Source: Gammaproteobacteria bacterium Milos-ODIII6
GTDB taxonomy: Bacteria; Pseudomonadota; Gammaproteobacteria; Chromatiales; Chromatiaceae
Direction: 5' to 3'
Assembly (NCBI GenBank): GCA_029228645.1
Contig: JAPTHR010000002.1
Location: forward strand, 310,001 to 374,000
DNA: 64,000 bases
The notes under the pieces were generated by a model. It saw only the letters and a program-made list of their open reading frames with translations. It did not search any database and was not told the origin of the DNA. The position numbers were made by a program, and so were the translations under genes. Below, one piece after another: positions 35,491 to 44,705 of this stretch. Position 1 is the stretch's first letter. Each line of letters begins with the position of its first letter.

Positions 35491-35659
35491 CTAGCAGCCT
35501 GTCGGACATAACCGTTTGAAGCGAAAATTCATGGGAGCGAATCAAAAGTGTTTATCGGGCAAGGCGAATAGCCCGGCCTATTTAACGAGTCCGATAAGCG
35601 CAGTTGATCGCTCTCCATGGATTTGCAGCCAAACAGTGTTAAGTCCGACAGGCTGCTAG
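35491..35659. mobile_element. 169-bp palindromic MITE-like element
   Basis: Terminal inverted repeats CTAGCAGCCTGTCGGAC bound the element. The similarity of the two arms continues inward, with gaps, for most of the length (for example TTTATCGGG against CTTATCGGA, and GAATAGCCCGGCC facing GGCCGGGCTATTC), so the element can fold into one long hairpin. It has no coding capacity. The ends at CTAG would fit insertion at TA within CTAG, as in IS630/Tc1-type transposition, which is inference. It occupies the promoter region between the kinase and regulator genes. Confidence 0.8.
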
Positions 35660-35737
35660 CCCTTTGCAAAGGGATCATGCCCACCGGTACCCACCAGCGT
35701 AGACCGGTATGGCCCGCTAACAAGAGAGGCTGACGCG

Positions 35738-37093
35738 ATGGCCGATATTCTGATCGTCGAAGATGACCCGGTTTTTGGCGAAGTTCTGCAGATGCACCTC
35801 GAAGACGGCGGACACCACCCCAGACTGCTGAACAGCGTGAGGGAGGCGCTCGGCTATCTCGAGCAGTCCACACCGGACGCGGTCCTGCTGGACCACCAGC
35901 TGCCGGATGGCTATGGCCTGGACCTGCTGCGGGAGATTTCGGCCCGAACCGCCGCGCCACCGGTGATCATGATTACCGGTGTAAGCGATAACACACTGGC
36001 CATCAAGGCAATGCAGCTCGGTGCGTTCGACTTCATCCGCAAACCCATGGACGAGATCGAACTGGATGTCACCCTGGCCAACGCCCTGAACAGGCATCGC
36101 CTGACACGCCAGGTATCCGCGATACTGGAGACCGAAGGCGGGCTTGTGGATGTCGATCAGATCGTGGGCGAGAGCCCGGAGATCCTGGATGTCTGCAAGA
36201 CGATCGGCGCGGTTGCCACGCACAGTGCACCGGTATTGATTACCGGTGAAAGCGGCACTGGCAAGGAGGTCATCGCCAGAGCGATTCATCACCATTCCGA
36301 GAGAAGCGGTCCGTTCCTGGCGGTCAACTGCTCGGCGCTGGCGGAAGGCGTTCTCGAAAGCGAGCTCTTCGGTCACGAGAAGGGCAGCTTCACCGGCGCC
36401 AGCCATCGTAGAGAGGGGCGTTTCGAACTCGCCAGCGGCGGCACACTCTTCCTCGATGAACTCGGCGACATACCGCTCCCCCTGCAGGCAAAACTGTTGA
36501 GGGTTTTGCAGGAAGGCACTTTCGAGCGCGTCGGCGGCACCCGAACGCTTCGCTCGGATGCACGGGTTGTGGCCGCCACCCATCGCGACCTGCGGACCAT
36601 GATCGCTGAGGGCGGGTTCCGTGAAGACCTGTTTTATCGGCTGAACGTCATCCACATGAACCTGCCGCCACTGCGCGAGCGTATGCTGGATCTGCCCGCG
36701 CTGACCGAGCACATGCTCAAAAAAATCAATCAACGCCAGCACACCGCGATCAGACATGTCGCCGACGCAACCTGGCGAAAAATGAAGGAATATGCCTGGC
36801 CCGGCAACGTGAGGGAACTCGAGAACCTGCTCACGCGAGCCGCCTTACTCGCCAGAAGCGACACGATAAGCCCCGACCTCATCGCTTTGTCGCCTGAATC
36901 GCCGCATCGCATCCAGATCGATCCGCAGGAGGAGAAAGCGACGCCCCAACTCAAAAGCCTCGATCAACTGGAAAGCGAGCACGTGGCAGCCATCCTGGCA
37001 CATGTGAAATGGCACAAGGGCAGGGCCTGCGAGATCCTGGGGATCTCCCGGCCCGCGCTGGAAAGAAAGATAAACAAATACGGCCTCTCGTGA
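35738..37093 (+). CDS. NtrC-family sigma54-dependent response regulator
   Basis: A 451-residue activator: a receiver domain (1-120) with the phospho-accepting Asp in DAVLLDHQLPDG, an AAA+ domain (~140-380) with Walker A GESGTGKE, Walker B GGTLFLDELGD, and a sigma54-contact loop that reads GSFTGA in place of the common GAFTGA, and a Fis-type helix-turn-helix at the C-terminus (KGRACEILGISRPALERKI). It should work with the divergent kinase to turn on sigma54 promoters. Its targets are unknown; no clear sigma54 promoter was seen before the downstream osmolyte operon. Confidence 0.92.
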   Translation: MADILIVEDDPVFGEVLQMHLEDGGHHPRLLNSVREALGYLEQSTPDAVLLDHQLPDGYGLDLLREISARTAAPPVIMITGVSDNTLAIKAMQLGAFDFIRKPMDEIELDVTLANALNRHRLTRQVSAILETEGGLVDVDQIVGESPEILDVCKTIGAVATHSAPVLITGESGTGKEVIARAIHHHSERSGPFLAVNCSALAEGVLESELFGHEKGSFTGASHRREGRFELASGGTLFLDELGDIPLPLQAKLLRVLQEGTFERVGGTRTLRSDARVVAATHRDLRTMIAEGGFREDLFYRLNVIHMNLPPLRERMLDLPALTEHMLKKINQRQHTAIRHVADATWRKMKEYAWPGNVRELENLLTRAALLARSDTISPDLIALSPESPHRIQIDPQEEKATPQLKSLDQLESEHVAAILAHVKWHKGRACEILGISRPALERKINKYGLS

Positions 37094-37315
37094 GGACATC
37101 TTTCAGCCCATGTTCATAGCGCTCCAGTCGACCAGCGGCCCGCACGTTCCAGGGTCAGACTCCCAGCGATAGCGCGGCGCGCCCGCAGTCCGGGCTCGAT
37201 CAAATTGAACCTCCGGGTGCCGGTATTCAACCCACAGCCCGGCCTTCGGTTTGAAGTCGCCCACGCCATTGTTTAGGATCAAATCAAATTCAAGCTGTAA
37301 AGTGGTGCCTGTCTC

Positions 37316-39088
37316 ATGTGCGGAATCTGCGGCGAAATCCGCTTTGACGGCGCCCAGCCGTCGGTCGAACCGATTGCGCGCATGAACCGCGTGCTGTTCC
37401 CCCGCGGCCCGGACGGCAGCGGCATATTCCAGGCCCGTCATATCGCGGTCGGCCACCAGCGACTCAAGATCCTCGACCTGAGCGAACACGCCCAGCAGCC
37501 GATGGTCGATAATGAGCTGGGTCTGGGCATCGTATTCAATGGCTGCATCTATAATTTTCGCGAGCTGCGCGCCCAGCTGCGCAGCCTGGGCTACCGGTTC
37601 TTCTCCGACGGCGATACCGAGGTCATCCTCAAGGCTTACGCTGCCTGGGGCGCGGACTGCGTCGAGAAATTCCATGGCATGTTCGCCTTCGCGATCTGGG
37701 AGCGGGACTCCGGCCGTCTGGTGCTCGGGCGCGACCGTCTCGGAATCAAACCCCTCTACTACACGGAAACCGGGCACGGCCTGCGCTTCGCCTCGACCCT
37801 GCCAGCGCTGTTGGCGGCAGGCGGCGTCGACACCGACATCGACCCGGTCGCACTGCACCACTACATGAGCTTCCATGCGGTGGTGCCGGCACCGCACACC
37901 ATTCTGCGCGGGGTGCGCAAATTGCCACCGGCGACCGTGCGCGTGATCGAGCCGGACGGCCGCAGCCGGGACCATTGCTACTGGCGTCTGCACTTCGGAC
38001 CGCAGGGTGATGACAGCGAGCGCAACTACGAGGACTGGCAGGAGATCACCCTTAATGGCCTGCGCAAAGCGGTCGAACGCCGCCTGATCGCGGACGTACC
38101 GGTGGGCGTGCTGCTCTCCGGCGGCCTCGACTCCAGCCTGATCGTCGGCCTGCTTGCCGAGCAGGGCCAGCGCGGACTCAACACCTTTTCGGTCGGCTTC
38201 GAATCGGTCGACCAGGAAAAGGGTGACGAATTCCAGTATTCCGACATCATCGCCCGTCACTTCGATACCGAGCATCACCAGATCCGGGTCGATTCGGCAC
38301 AACTGCTGCCGGCCCTGAACGACTGCATCCTGGCGATGAGCGAACCGATGGTCAGCCATGACGTGATCGGGTTCTACCTGCTCTCGCAACGCGTGGCACA
38401 GCATGTCAAGGTGGTCCAGAGCGGCCAGGGCGCCGACGAGGTCTTCGCCGGCTACCACTGGTATCCGCCGCTGACCGAGAGCAGCGACCCCGTGGGCGAC
38501 TACGCGCGCGTGTTCTTCGACCGCGAACACAGCGAGTTCGCGCAGGCCATCGATCCACGCTTTGTTGCCGAGGATTACAGCCGGGCGTTCGTCGAACACC
38601 ACTTCGCCATCCCCGGGGCACAGCAGCCGATCGACAAGGCGCTGCGCCTCGACACCCAGATCATGCTGGTCGACGACCCGGTCAAGCGGGTCGACAACAT
38701 GACCATGGCGTGGGGCCTCGAGGCGAGGGTGCCCTTCCTCGATCACGAACTGGTCGAACTCGCCGCGCGCATCCCCGCACAGTACAAGATCGCCGATGGC
38801 GGCAAAGGGGTGGTCAAAGAGGCGGCTCGCGCGGTGATCCCGCACGAGGTCATCGACCGGCCCAAAGGCTACTTCCCGGTGCCGGCGCTCAAGTACCTCC
38901 AGGGTGAATACCTGGATTACGTCGAGAACTCACTGGCACAACCCGCGGCACGCCAGCGAGGGTTGTTCCAGGAGGACTATCTCAAAAGGCTGATGGCCGA
39001 CCCGAAGCAGCACATCACGCCGCTGCGCGGCTCCAAGGTCTGGCAGATTGCGCTGCTCGAACTGTGGTTCCAGCAGCATGGCATCTGA
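37316..39088 (+). CDS. asnO: N-acetylglutaminylglutamine amidotransferase (asparagine synthase family)
   Basis: A 590-residue asparagine-synthetase-like enzyme. Cys2 (MCGICGEI) is the glutaminase nucleophile of the N-terminal Ntn domain; the synthetase domain has the pyrophosphate loop LLSGGLDSSL near residue 267. In the NAGGN pathway it amidates N-acetylglutaminylglutamine to give the osmolyte NAGGN. The identity is supported by the following two genes, the synthetase and the M42 peptidase that form this operon in other bacteria. The gap to the next gene is 18 bases. Confidence 0.92.
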   Translation: MCGICGEIRFDGAQPSVEPIARMNRVLFPRGPDGSGIFQARHIAVGHQRLKILDLSEHAQQPMVDNELGLGIVFNGCIYNFRELRAQLRSLGYRFFSDGDTEVILKAYAAWGADCVEKFHGMFAFAIWERDSGRLVLGRDRLGIKPLYYTETGHGLRFASTLPALLAAGGVDTDIDPVALHHYMSFHAVVPAPHTILRGVRKLPPATVRVIEPDGRSRDHCYWRLHFGPQGDDSERNYEDWQEITLNGLRKAVERRLIADVPVGVLLSGGLDSSLIVGLLAEQGQRGLNTFSVGFESVDQEKGDEFQYSDIIARHFDTEHHQIRVDSAQLLPALNDCILAMSEPMVSHDVIGFYLLSQRVAQHVKVVQSGQGADEVFAGYHWYPPLTESSDPVGDYARVFFDREHSEFAQAIDPRFVAEDYSRAFVEHHFAIPGAQQPIDKALRLDTQIMLVDDPVKRVDNMTMAWGLEARVPFLDHELVELAARIPAQYKIADGGKGVVKEAARAVIPHEVIDRPKGYFPVPALKYLQGEYLDYVENSLAQPAARQRGLFQEDYLKRLMADPKQHITPLRGSKVWQIALLELWFQQHGI

Positions 39089-39106
39089 GGAAACGGGGGG
39101 AACGAC

Positions 39107-40846
39107 ATGAGCCGGGAGGAAAACTACCGTGAGCGCCTCGCGCGGCAGCGAGGACGCAGTGTCGCCGGACCCGCAGTGCGACAGTCACCGGATGCTGAAA
39201 AACCAAGCCCCAACGCAATCGTCGACTTGGGCTGGGGACGGCTGATCTTCGCGCACACCTTCAGCGAGTACCGCAAGCTGGCGGACGCGCTGCTGGCCGA
39301 ACTGCCAGGCAAGCGCGACATCGCCTTTTATGTGCATGATCCGCATGTGCTGCTGGCGATGGCGCCGCACAACCTGTTCCTGGACCCCTCGCACACCTAC
39401 CGACTGTGGCTGGATCGCTACAAGGTATCGCCACTGCGCCCGCGCGGCTTCACGGTCCGCCTGCTGAACAGCCGCGAGGATGCCGAGGCGATCCAGCGCG
39501 TCTACCTGGCCCGTCAGATGATTCCGCCACCCATCGATTTCATGTGGCGGCATCGCGCCTCACGCACGGTGCAGTTCTTCGTTGCCTCGGACAATCACAC
39601 CGGAGAAGTCCTCGGCGCCGCGACCGGTGTCGATCATGTGGAGGCCTTCAGCGATCCCGAGAAGGGATCGAGTCTGTGGGCCCTTGCGGTCGATCCACAG
39701 GCGCGCCACCCGGGCATCGGCCAGGCATTGGTCCGGCACATGGCCGAGTTTTTCATCACCCGTGGGCGCAGCTACCTCGACCTGTCGGTGATCCACAGCA
39801 ACCGCGAGGCGATCCGGCTGTATGAGCGCCTGAAGTTCCAGCGCATCAATACCTTCACGGTCAAGAACAAGAACTCCTTCAACGAGCCCCTGTTCATTGG
39901 CGCGCTGCCCCAGGAAAAGCTCAACCCCTACGCCAAGATCATCGTCCGTGAGGCGCAGCGGCGCGGTATCAGTGCCGAGGTTCTGGATGCGGAGGCCGGT
40001 TTCTTCGAACTCTCCTTCGGCGGCCGCTCGGTCACCTGTCGCGAATCACTCAGCGAGTTGACCACCTCAATCGCGATGAGCCGCTGCGACGACAAGGCCG
40101 TGACCCACCGCATCCTCGAGCGCGCCAAATTGCGCGTACCCGGCCAGATGGTATGTCGTGAGCAGGCCGATGCGGAGCGCTTCCTGGAGGAATTCGGTTC
40201 GGTCGTGGTCAAACCCGCGCGCGGCGAGCAGGGCGCAGGGATCAGCGTCGATGTGCGTGACCGGGAGTCACTGCGGCACGCGGTCGACGAGGCGAAAAAG
40301 CATTGCGAAACGGTCCTGCTCGAGGAATTCGTACAGGGTACCGACCTGCGCATCATCGTGATCAACGGCGAGGTGGTCGCCGCAGCCACCCGTCGGCCGC
40401 CGCGAATCCAGGGAACCGGGCGGACCAGCATACGCGAGCTGATCGAGAAGCAAAGCAGGCGCCGACAGGCGGCCACCGGTGGCGAAAGCAGCATCCCGAT
40501 CGACCGCGAGACCGAGCGTTGCGTGCAGGAGGCCGGTTATTCGATGGACCAGGTGCTCCCCTATGGGGATTATCTCACCGTGCGCAAGACGGCCAATCTG
40601 CACACCGGCGGCACCATTCATGATGTCACGTCGAAGCTGCACCCGACCCTGGTAAACGCCGCCGTAAAGACGGCGCAGGCGCTCGATATCCCGGTAACCG
40701 GGCTGGATTTCATCGTCCCGGACCCGACCGCTGAAGAGTATGTGATCATAGAGGCGAACGAGCGGCCAGGGCTGGCCAATCACGAGCCGCAACCGACGGC
40801 AGAACGATTCGTCGATCTGCTCTTCCCGAACACCGTCGGTGCTTAA
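39107..40846 (+). CDS. ngg: N-acetylglutaminylglutamine synthetase (GNAT plus ATP-grasp)
   Basis: A 579-residue bifunctional enzyme that acetylates glutamine and joins a second glutamine. The GNAT half (~115-250) has the acetyl-CoA segment DPQARHPGIGQALVRHM. The ATP-grasp half (~300-570) shows VVVKPARGEQGAGISVDV, LLEEFVQGTDLRIIVINGEV and VIIEANERPGLANHE. It acts in the cytoplasm under osmotic stress. Second gene of the NAGGN operon. Confidence 0.93.
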   Translation: MSREENYRERLARQRGRSVAGPAVRQSPDAEKPSPNAIVDLGWGRLIFAHTFSEYRKLADALLAELPGKRDIAFYVHDPHVLLAMAPHNLFLDPSHTYRLWLDRYKVSPLRPRGFTVRLLNSREDAEAIQRVYLARQMIPPPIDFMWRHRASRTVQFFVASDNHTGEVLGAATGVDHVEAFSDPEKGSSLWALAVDPQARHPGIGQALVRHMAEFFITRGRSYLDLSVIHSNREAIRLYERLKFQRINTFTVKNKNSFNEPLFIGALPQEKLNPYAKIIVREAQRRGISAEVLDAEAGFFELSFGGRSVTCRESLSELTTSIAMSRCDDKAVTHRILERAKLRVPGQMVCREQADAERFLEEFGSVVVKPARGEQGAGISVDVRDRESLRHAVDEAKKHCETVLLEEFVQGTDLRIIVINGEVVAAATRRPPRIQGTGRTSIRELIEKQSRRRQAATGGESSIPIDRETERCVQEAGYSMDQVLPYGDYLTVRKTANLHTGGTIHDVTSKLHPTLVNAAVKTAQALDIPVTGLDFIVPDPTAEEYVIIEANERPGLANHEPQPTAERFVDLLFPNTVGA

Positions 40847-40870
40847 AACAAGAATGAGTATTCACAACAC

Positions 40871-41980
40871 ATGAAACTGTTGCCTATCGATCAGACCTAC
40901 GTCCAGGACGTCCTTTTCCGACTGCTCAACACGCCCAGCCCTTCGGGTTACACCGACCGTGCGGTGCACCTGGTCGCGGACGAACTCGACAAGCTCGGCG
41001 TACCGGTCGAGCTGACCCGTCGCGGCGCCATTCGCGCCACGATCAAGGGCGAACACAGCAGTCCGGACCGCGCGGTGGTCGCCCACATCGACACCCTGGG
41101 CGCGATGGTCAAAGCGCTCAAACCCAACGGCCGTCTCGAGGTGATACCGGTCGGACACTGGAACGCCCGTTTCGCCGAGGGCGCACGGGGCACCCTGTTC
41201 ACCGACATCGGCGCGCACCGCGGCACCATACTGCCGCTGAAGGCCTCGGGACATACCTTTGCCGACCAGATCGACAAACAACCATCCAACTGGCAGAACC
41301 TGGAATTGCGGGTCGACGAGATCTGTGCCTCGCAGGGCGAACTGATGCGGCTCGGCGTGCACGTCGGGGACTTCATCTCGATCGACCCACAGCCGGAGGT
41401 CATGGAGAACGGTTATATCGTCTCGCGCCACCTCGACGACAAGGCGGGGGCGGCCGTCCTGCTCGGCGCCATCAAGGCGGTAAGCGAGAGCGACGTCACC
41501 CTCCCGGTCGACTGCCATCCGCTGTTCACCATCTCGGAGGAAGTGGGCTCCGGCGCATCTGCCGCGCTGCACCAGGATGTCGCCGAGATGCTGACCCTGG
41601 ACAACGGCACCACCGCGCCCGGGCAGAACTCCAGCGAATTCGGCGTGACCTTCTGCATGGCCGACATGAGCGGACCGTTCGACTATCACCTGACTCGCTA
41701 CCTGATCCAGCTGTGCCAGGAGTTCGAGATTCCCTACCAGCGTGACATCTTCCGCTTCTACCGTTCGGACAGCGCAGCGGCGGTCGAGTCCGGCGCCGAT
41801 CTGCGCACTGCGCTCGCCACGTTCGGCATCGACGCCTCGCACGGCTGGGAGCGGATCCACTGGAATGCCCTGGAATCCCTGGCCCAACTGACCACCATCT
41901 ACATGCAATCACCGCCGCTGTTTCTGCGCGAGCAGGACGAACTCGCGCCGCGCGCCGGCTTCCCGATACAGCCCGGATGA
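40871..41980 (+). CDS. Osmoprotectant NAGGN system M42 family peptidase
   Basis: A 369-residue metallopeptidase of family M42. Putative metal ligands and catalytic residues are in AHIDTLGAMV, HLDDKAGAAVL and ISEEVGSGASA, with a late His in IDASHGWERIH. It is the usual third gene of the NAGGN operon, 24 bases after ngg; a role in turnover of the dipeptide osmolyte or its precursors is assumed rather than shown. Confidence 0.88.
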   Translation: MKLLPIDQTYVQDVLFRLLNTPSPSGYTDRAVHLVADELDKLGVPVELTRRGAIRATIKGEHSSPDRAVVAHIDTLGAMVKALKPNGRLEVIPVGHWNARFAEGARGTLFTDIGAHRGTILPLKASGHTFADQIDKQPSNWQNLELRVDEICASQGELMRLGVHVGDFISIDPQPEVMENGYIVSRHLDDKAGAAVLLGAIKAVSESDVTLPVDCHPLFTISEEVGSGASAALHQDVAEMLTLDNGTTAPGQNSSEFGVTFCMADMSGPFDYHLTRYLIQLCQEFEIPYQRDIFRFYRSDSAAAVESGADLRTALATFGIDASHGWERIHWNALESLAQLTTIYMQSPPLFLREQDELAPRAGFPIQPG

Positions 41981-42080
41981 AGACGGCAGCATTCAGCGGT
42001 TGAAGGGCTCTGCGCCAGCCCGGAACGTATGCGGTCCCGGGGCCAATCCGGATCGCTGGATTGACGCAGGAACTGACTGA

Positions 42081-43853
42081 TCAGAACGCCCAGATCAGCG
42101 GCACCAGTCCCACTGTGACGATCCCCACCAGCACGGTCAGCGGCAGGCCGATGCGCATGAAGTCCATGAACCGGTAGCCCCCCGCGTTGTAGACCATCAG
42201 GTTGGTCTGATAGCCGATTGGCGTGGCAAAACTGGTCGACGCGGCAATCATGATCGTTACCGCGAAGGGCAGCACCCCGACATTCATATGGCTGGCGGCG
42301 GCAAGCGCAATCGGAAAAGCCAATACCGCCGCCACGTTGTTTGTGGCAATGGCGGACAACAGCGCGGTTGCGACAAATACCAGGGTCAACGTGGCCCAGG
42401 GGTGCCCCCCCGCCAGATCGATGATCGACTCTGCCAGCACGCCCGCCGCGCCACTCTTATCGAGGGCCGCGCCTATTCCAAAAGATGCCGCAATGACCAC
42501 CAGCACCTGCCAGTCAGGCGCCTGACGCGCCACCCGTCCGCTGGTACAGCCGGTCAGAATCATCAAGCCCGCCGCCACCAGGGCCGCCTCCAGCATGCTC
42601 AGAATGCCGCTGGCTGCCAGCAGCACCATGCCGGTCACAGTGGCCAGCGCGACCGGGGCACCCTTGTAGTTGAGCGGGTGGGCCTCACCGATCTCGCTGA
42701 CGAGCAGAAAATCCCGTGACCTGCCGAACTGCTCGATAAAACTGGGACGTGCCTCCAGCAACAAGGTGTCCCCGGTGCGCAGCACCACGTCGCCGATCTT
42801 TCCCCGCAAACGCTCGCCGTTACGCGCCATCGCCAGAATCACCGCCTGGTAGCGGGTCCGGAAGCGTCCCTCGCGAACCCGCTTACCCACCAGTGGGCAG
42901 GTATCCGACACGACGGCCTCGAAAAAGCTGCGATCCTTGCGCTCGCCTTCGAGTTTCATCACCTGGTCAGTTGCCGGCTTCAGGCCGTGCATCCCGTGCA
43001 GGTCGACCACGGACTCCATGGCGCCGACGAAAACCAGCCGGTCATTCGCCTGCAATCGCTCTCGAGGACTCACCGCCGGCAATACCGCGCCGTCACGTTC
43101 GATTTCGGCAAGAAAAAGCCCGGGCAGGGAGCGCAGCCCGGCGTCCCGGATGCTGCTGCCCACCAGGGGGCTGCCGTCCTCCACCATCATCTCCGCCATG
43201 TACTCGCGGATACTCTCGCCATGCGCCAGGGGCGCCTCGCGCTCAGGCAGAAACCTGTTGCCAAACAGAAACAGGAACAACAGCACGCTCAGGGTAATCG
43301 GGAGGCCAACCCAGGCCAGATCGAACATGGCCAGCCCCGGCATGCCCGCCTGATCGACCAACAGACCATTGACTACCAGGTTGGTGCTGGTCCCGATCAG
43401 GGTACAGGTGCCACCGACGATACTGGCGTAACTCAGCGGTATCAGCAGCCGGGAGAGGCTCAGGTTGTTGCGCCGCGCCCAGACCTTGACCGCCGGCAGA
43501 AACACCGCGACGACAGGGGTGTTGTTGAGAAAGGCGCTCAGTGCCGCCGCCGGCGCCATCACCCGGGCCTGCGCCTGCTGCATCCCGCGCGGCTTGCCCA
43601 GGATGTAATGCACCACCCAGCCGATCGCCCCTGTCTCGGTCAGGCCGCTGACCACGATATACAACACCGCGACAGTCAACATGCCTTGGTTCGCAAACCC
43701 GGCCAGGGCCTCCGCGGGCAACAGCACCCCGGAAACCAGCAACACCGTCAGCCCCGCCGACATGATGATATCCGGCGAGACCCAGGTGAACGCGATCAGC
43801 CCGAAACAGGCGATGACAACGGATAAAGTCAGCCAAGCTTCCCAGCCCATCAA
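42081..43853 (-). CDS. SLC13/DASS-family anion transporter with two RCK_C (TrkA-C) domains
   Basis: A 590-residue inner membrane protein. Two blocks of helices (1-205 and 400-590) carry the DASS family clues FLNNTPVVAVFLPAV and, in the second half, AIATNNVAAVLAFPIALA and FATPIGYQTNLMVYNAGGY. Between them (~220-380) lie two TrkA-C-type regulatory domains (SSIRDAGLRSLPGLFLAEI, VGKRVREGRFRTRYQAVIL). This layout is common in sodium-coupled sulfate or dicarboxylate transporters of marine and sulfur bacteria; the substrate is unknown. Convergent with the NAGGN operon. Start at the first of two ATGs. Confidence 0.88.
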   Translation of the reverse strand: MMGWEAWLTLSVVIACFGLIAFTWVSPDIIMSAGLTVLLVSGVLLPAEALAGFANQGMLTVAVLYIVVSGLTETGAIGWVVHYILGKPRGMQQAQARVMAPAAALSAFLNNTPVVAVFLPAVKVWARRNNLSLSRLLIPLSYASIVGGTCTLIGTSTNLVVNGLLVDQAGMPGLAMFDLAWVGLPITLSVLLFLFLFGNRFLPEREAPLAHGESIREYMAEMMVEDGSPLVGSSIRDAGLRSLPGLFLAEIERDGAVLPAVSPRERLQANDRLVFVGAMESVVDLHGMHGLKPATDQVMKLEGERKDRSFFEAVVSDTCPLVGKRVREGRFRTRYQAVILAMARNGERLRGKIGDVVLRTGDTLLLEARPSFIEQFGRSRDFLLVSEIGEAHPLNYKGAPVALATVTGMVLLAASGILSMLEAALVAAGLMILTGCTSGRVARQAPDWQVLVVIAASFGIGAALDKSGAAGVLAESIIDLAGGHPWATLTLVFVATALLSAIATNNVAAVLAFPIALAAASHMNVGVLPFAVTIMIAASTSFATPIGYQTNLMVYNAGGYRFMDFMRIGLPLTVLVGIVTVGLVPLIWAF

Positions 43854-44114
43854 TCCAACCCGAAGTGTGAGGCAAGCATGCGATTCGTGTGCGAATGGAA
43901 AAGATATGGGAGCAGCATCCCATCCATCTTAATGACAGCGAGCATAGCCCTCGCGTGGCACAAGGTTCCAGCGGCTGACGTAGGACGGAAAACAGCTCAA
44001 TCAGGGTCTCGGCAGTCAGTCCCACAACTGAAGACCCGAAGAGCTATCCAGCCAATCCCAGGTTTGAAAAAATTCGGTGAAGGCGGGCCGGATCGGCCCA
44101 CCAATGTGCAAACT

Positions 44115-44612
44115 TCAGAGGCGCTTGCCGTCCGGGTGACGATGATGCTTGCGCACCCGCATCTGCTGCAGGCGCGCACGCTGCTCCCCGGTCAGAACGG
44201 TCCCCAGATCGGCACGCTGGCGGGCCCGCAGCACGATCATCTCGGCTTTCAGGTCACCCTGCTTTTCGGCCAAGCGGCGTATGGCAGCCTCATCGAAGTC
44301 TGCCTGCCTGGTCAGCTCTCTCAGCTCGCTCCGGTTCTGGCGCATCCGATCGCGCAGGTCGACCTTCATGTCCCGGTATTTGTTGCTGATGGCCTTCGTC
44401 TGTGCACGCTGCTCCTCGCTCAGGTCAAGGCGTTTGGCGAGGCGCTCCATATCCGGCCGTTTGGCATAGTGATGCCTGCCTTTCGCCACGTAATCAGCAG
44501 CGCGTTTGCAGCCTGCGCCATCTTCGAAGGAGGAAGCCGAGACCATCGAAACCACGCCTGCGGTACTGATGATCAGCGACATTGCCACTAGGGTTTTACT
44601 GAGCTTTTTCAC
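44115..44612 (-). CDS. Spy/CpxP family periplasmic protein
   Basis: A 165-residue protein with a signal peptide (KKLSKTLVAMSLIISTAG, cleavage near VSASS). The mature part is helical and carries two LTxxQ-like motifs, LDLSEEQRAQ and VLTGEQRARL, as in CpxP and Spy, periplasmic chaperones that restrain the Cpx kinase or protect folding proteins. The GTG at 44612 has GGAGAT 8 bases upstream. An exact CpxR box lies 68-82 bases upstream, and the Cpx-like two-component genes are divergent nearby. Confidence 0.9.
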   Translation of the reverse strand: MKKLSKTLVAMSLIISTAGVVSMVSASSFEDGAGCKRAADYVAKGRHHYAKRPDMERLAKRLDLSEEQRAQTKAISNKYRDMKVDLRDRMRQNRSELRELTRQADFDEAAIRRLAEKQGDLKAEMIVLRARQRADLGTVLTGEQRARLQQMRVRKHHRHPDGKRL

Positions 44613-44679
44613 GGTTTGATCTCCACTTTAAATGGTTTTTCGAACAGCACCCTGCTGTCCATGAAGGGGTAGCGTCTTT

Positions 44680-44694
44680 GTAAAGACAGGTAAA
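44680..44694 (+). promoter_or_regulatory. CpxR box in front of the Spy/CpxP-like gene
   Basis: The plus strand reads GTAAAGACAGGTAAA, an exact match to the CpxR consensus GTAAA-N5-GTAAA. It lies between the stop of the upstream gene (44706) and the start of the Spy/CpxP-like gene (44612), so this gene probably has its own CpxR-controlled promoter. Confidence 0.8.
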
Positions 44695-44705
44695 ATCCGG
44701 TCTGT

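Noticed and set aside
37094-37315. Search for a sigma54 promoter linking the NtrC-type regulator to the NAGGN operon.
   Set aside because: No TGGCAC-N5-TTGC-like pair was found.
37103-38845. A 580-codon leftward frame over asnO whose last ~60 codons extend beyond the gene.
   Set aside because: Most is antisense shadow of asnO. The tail is not recognisable and has no start of its own.
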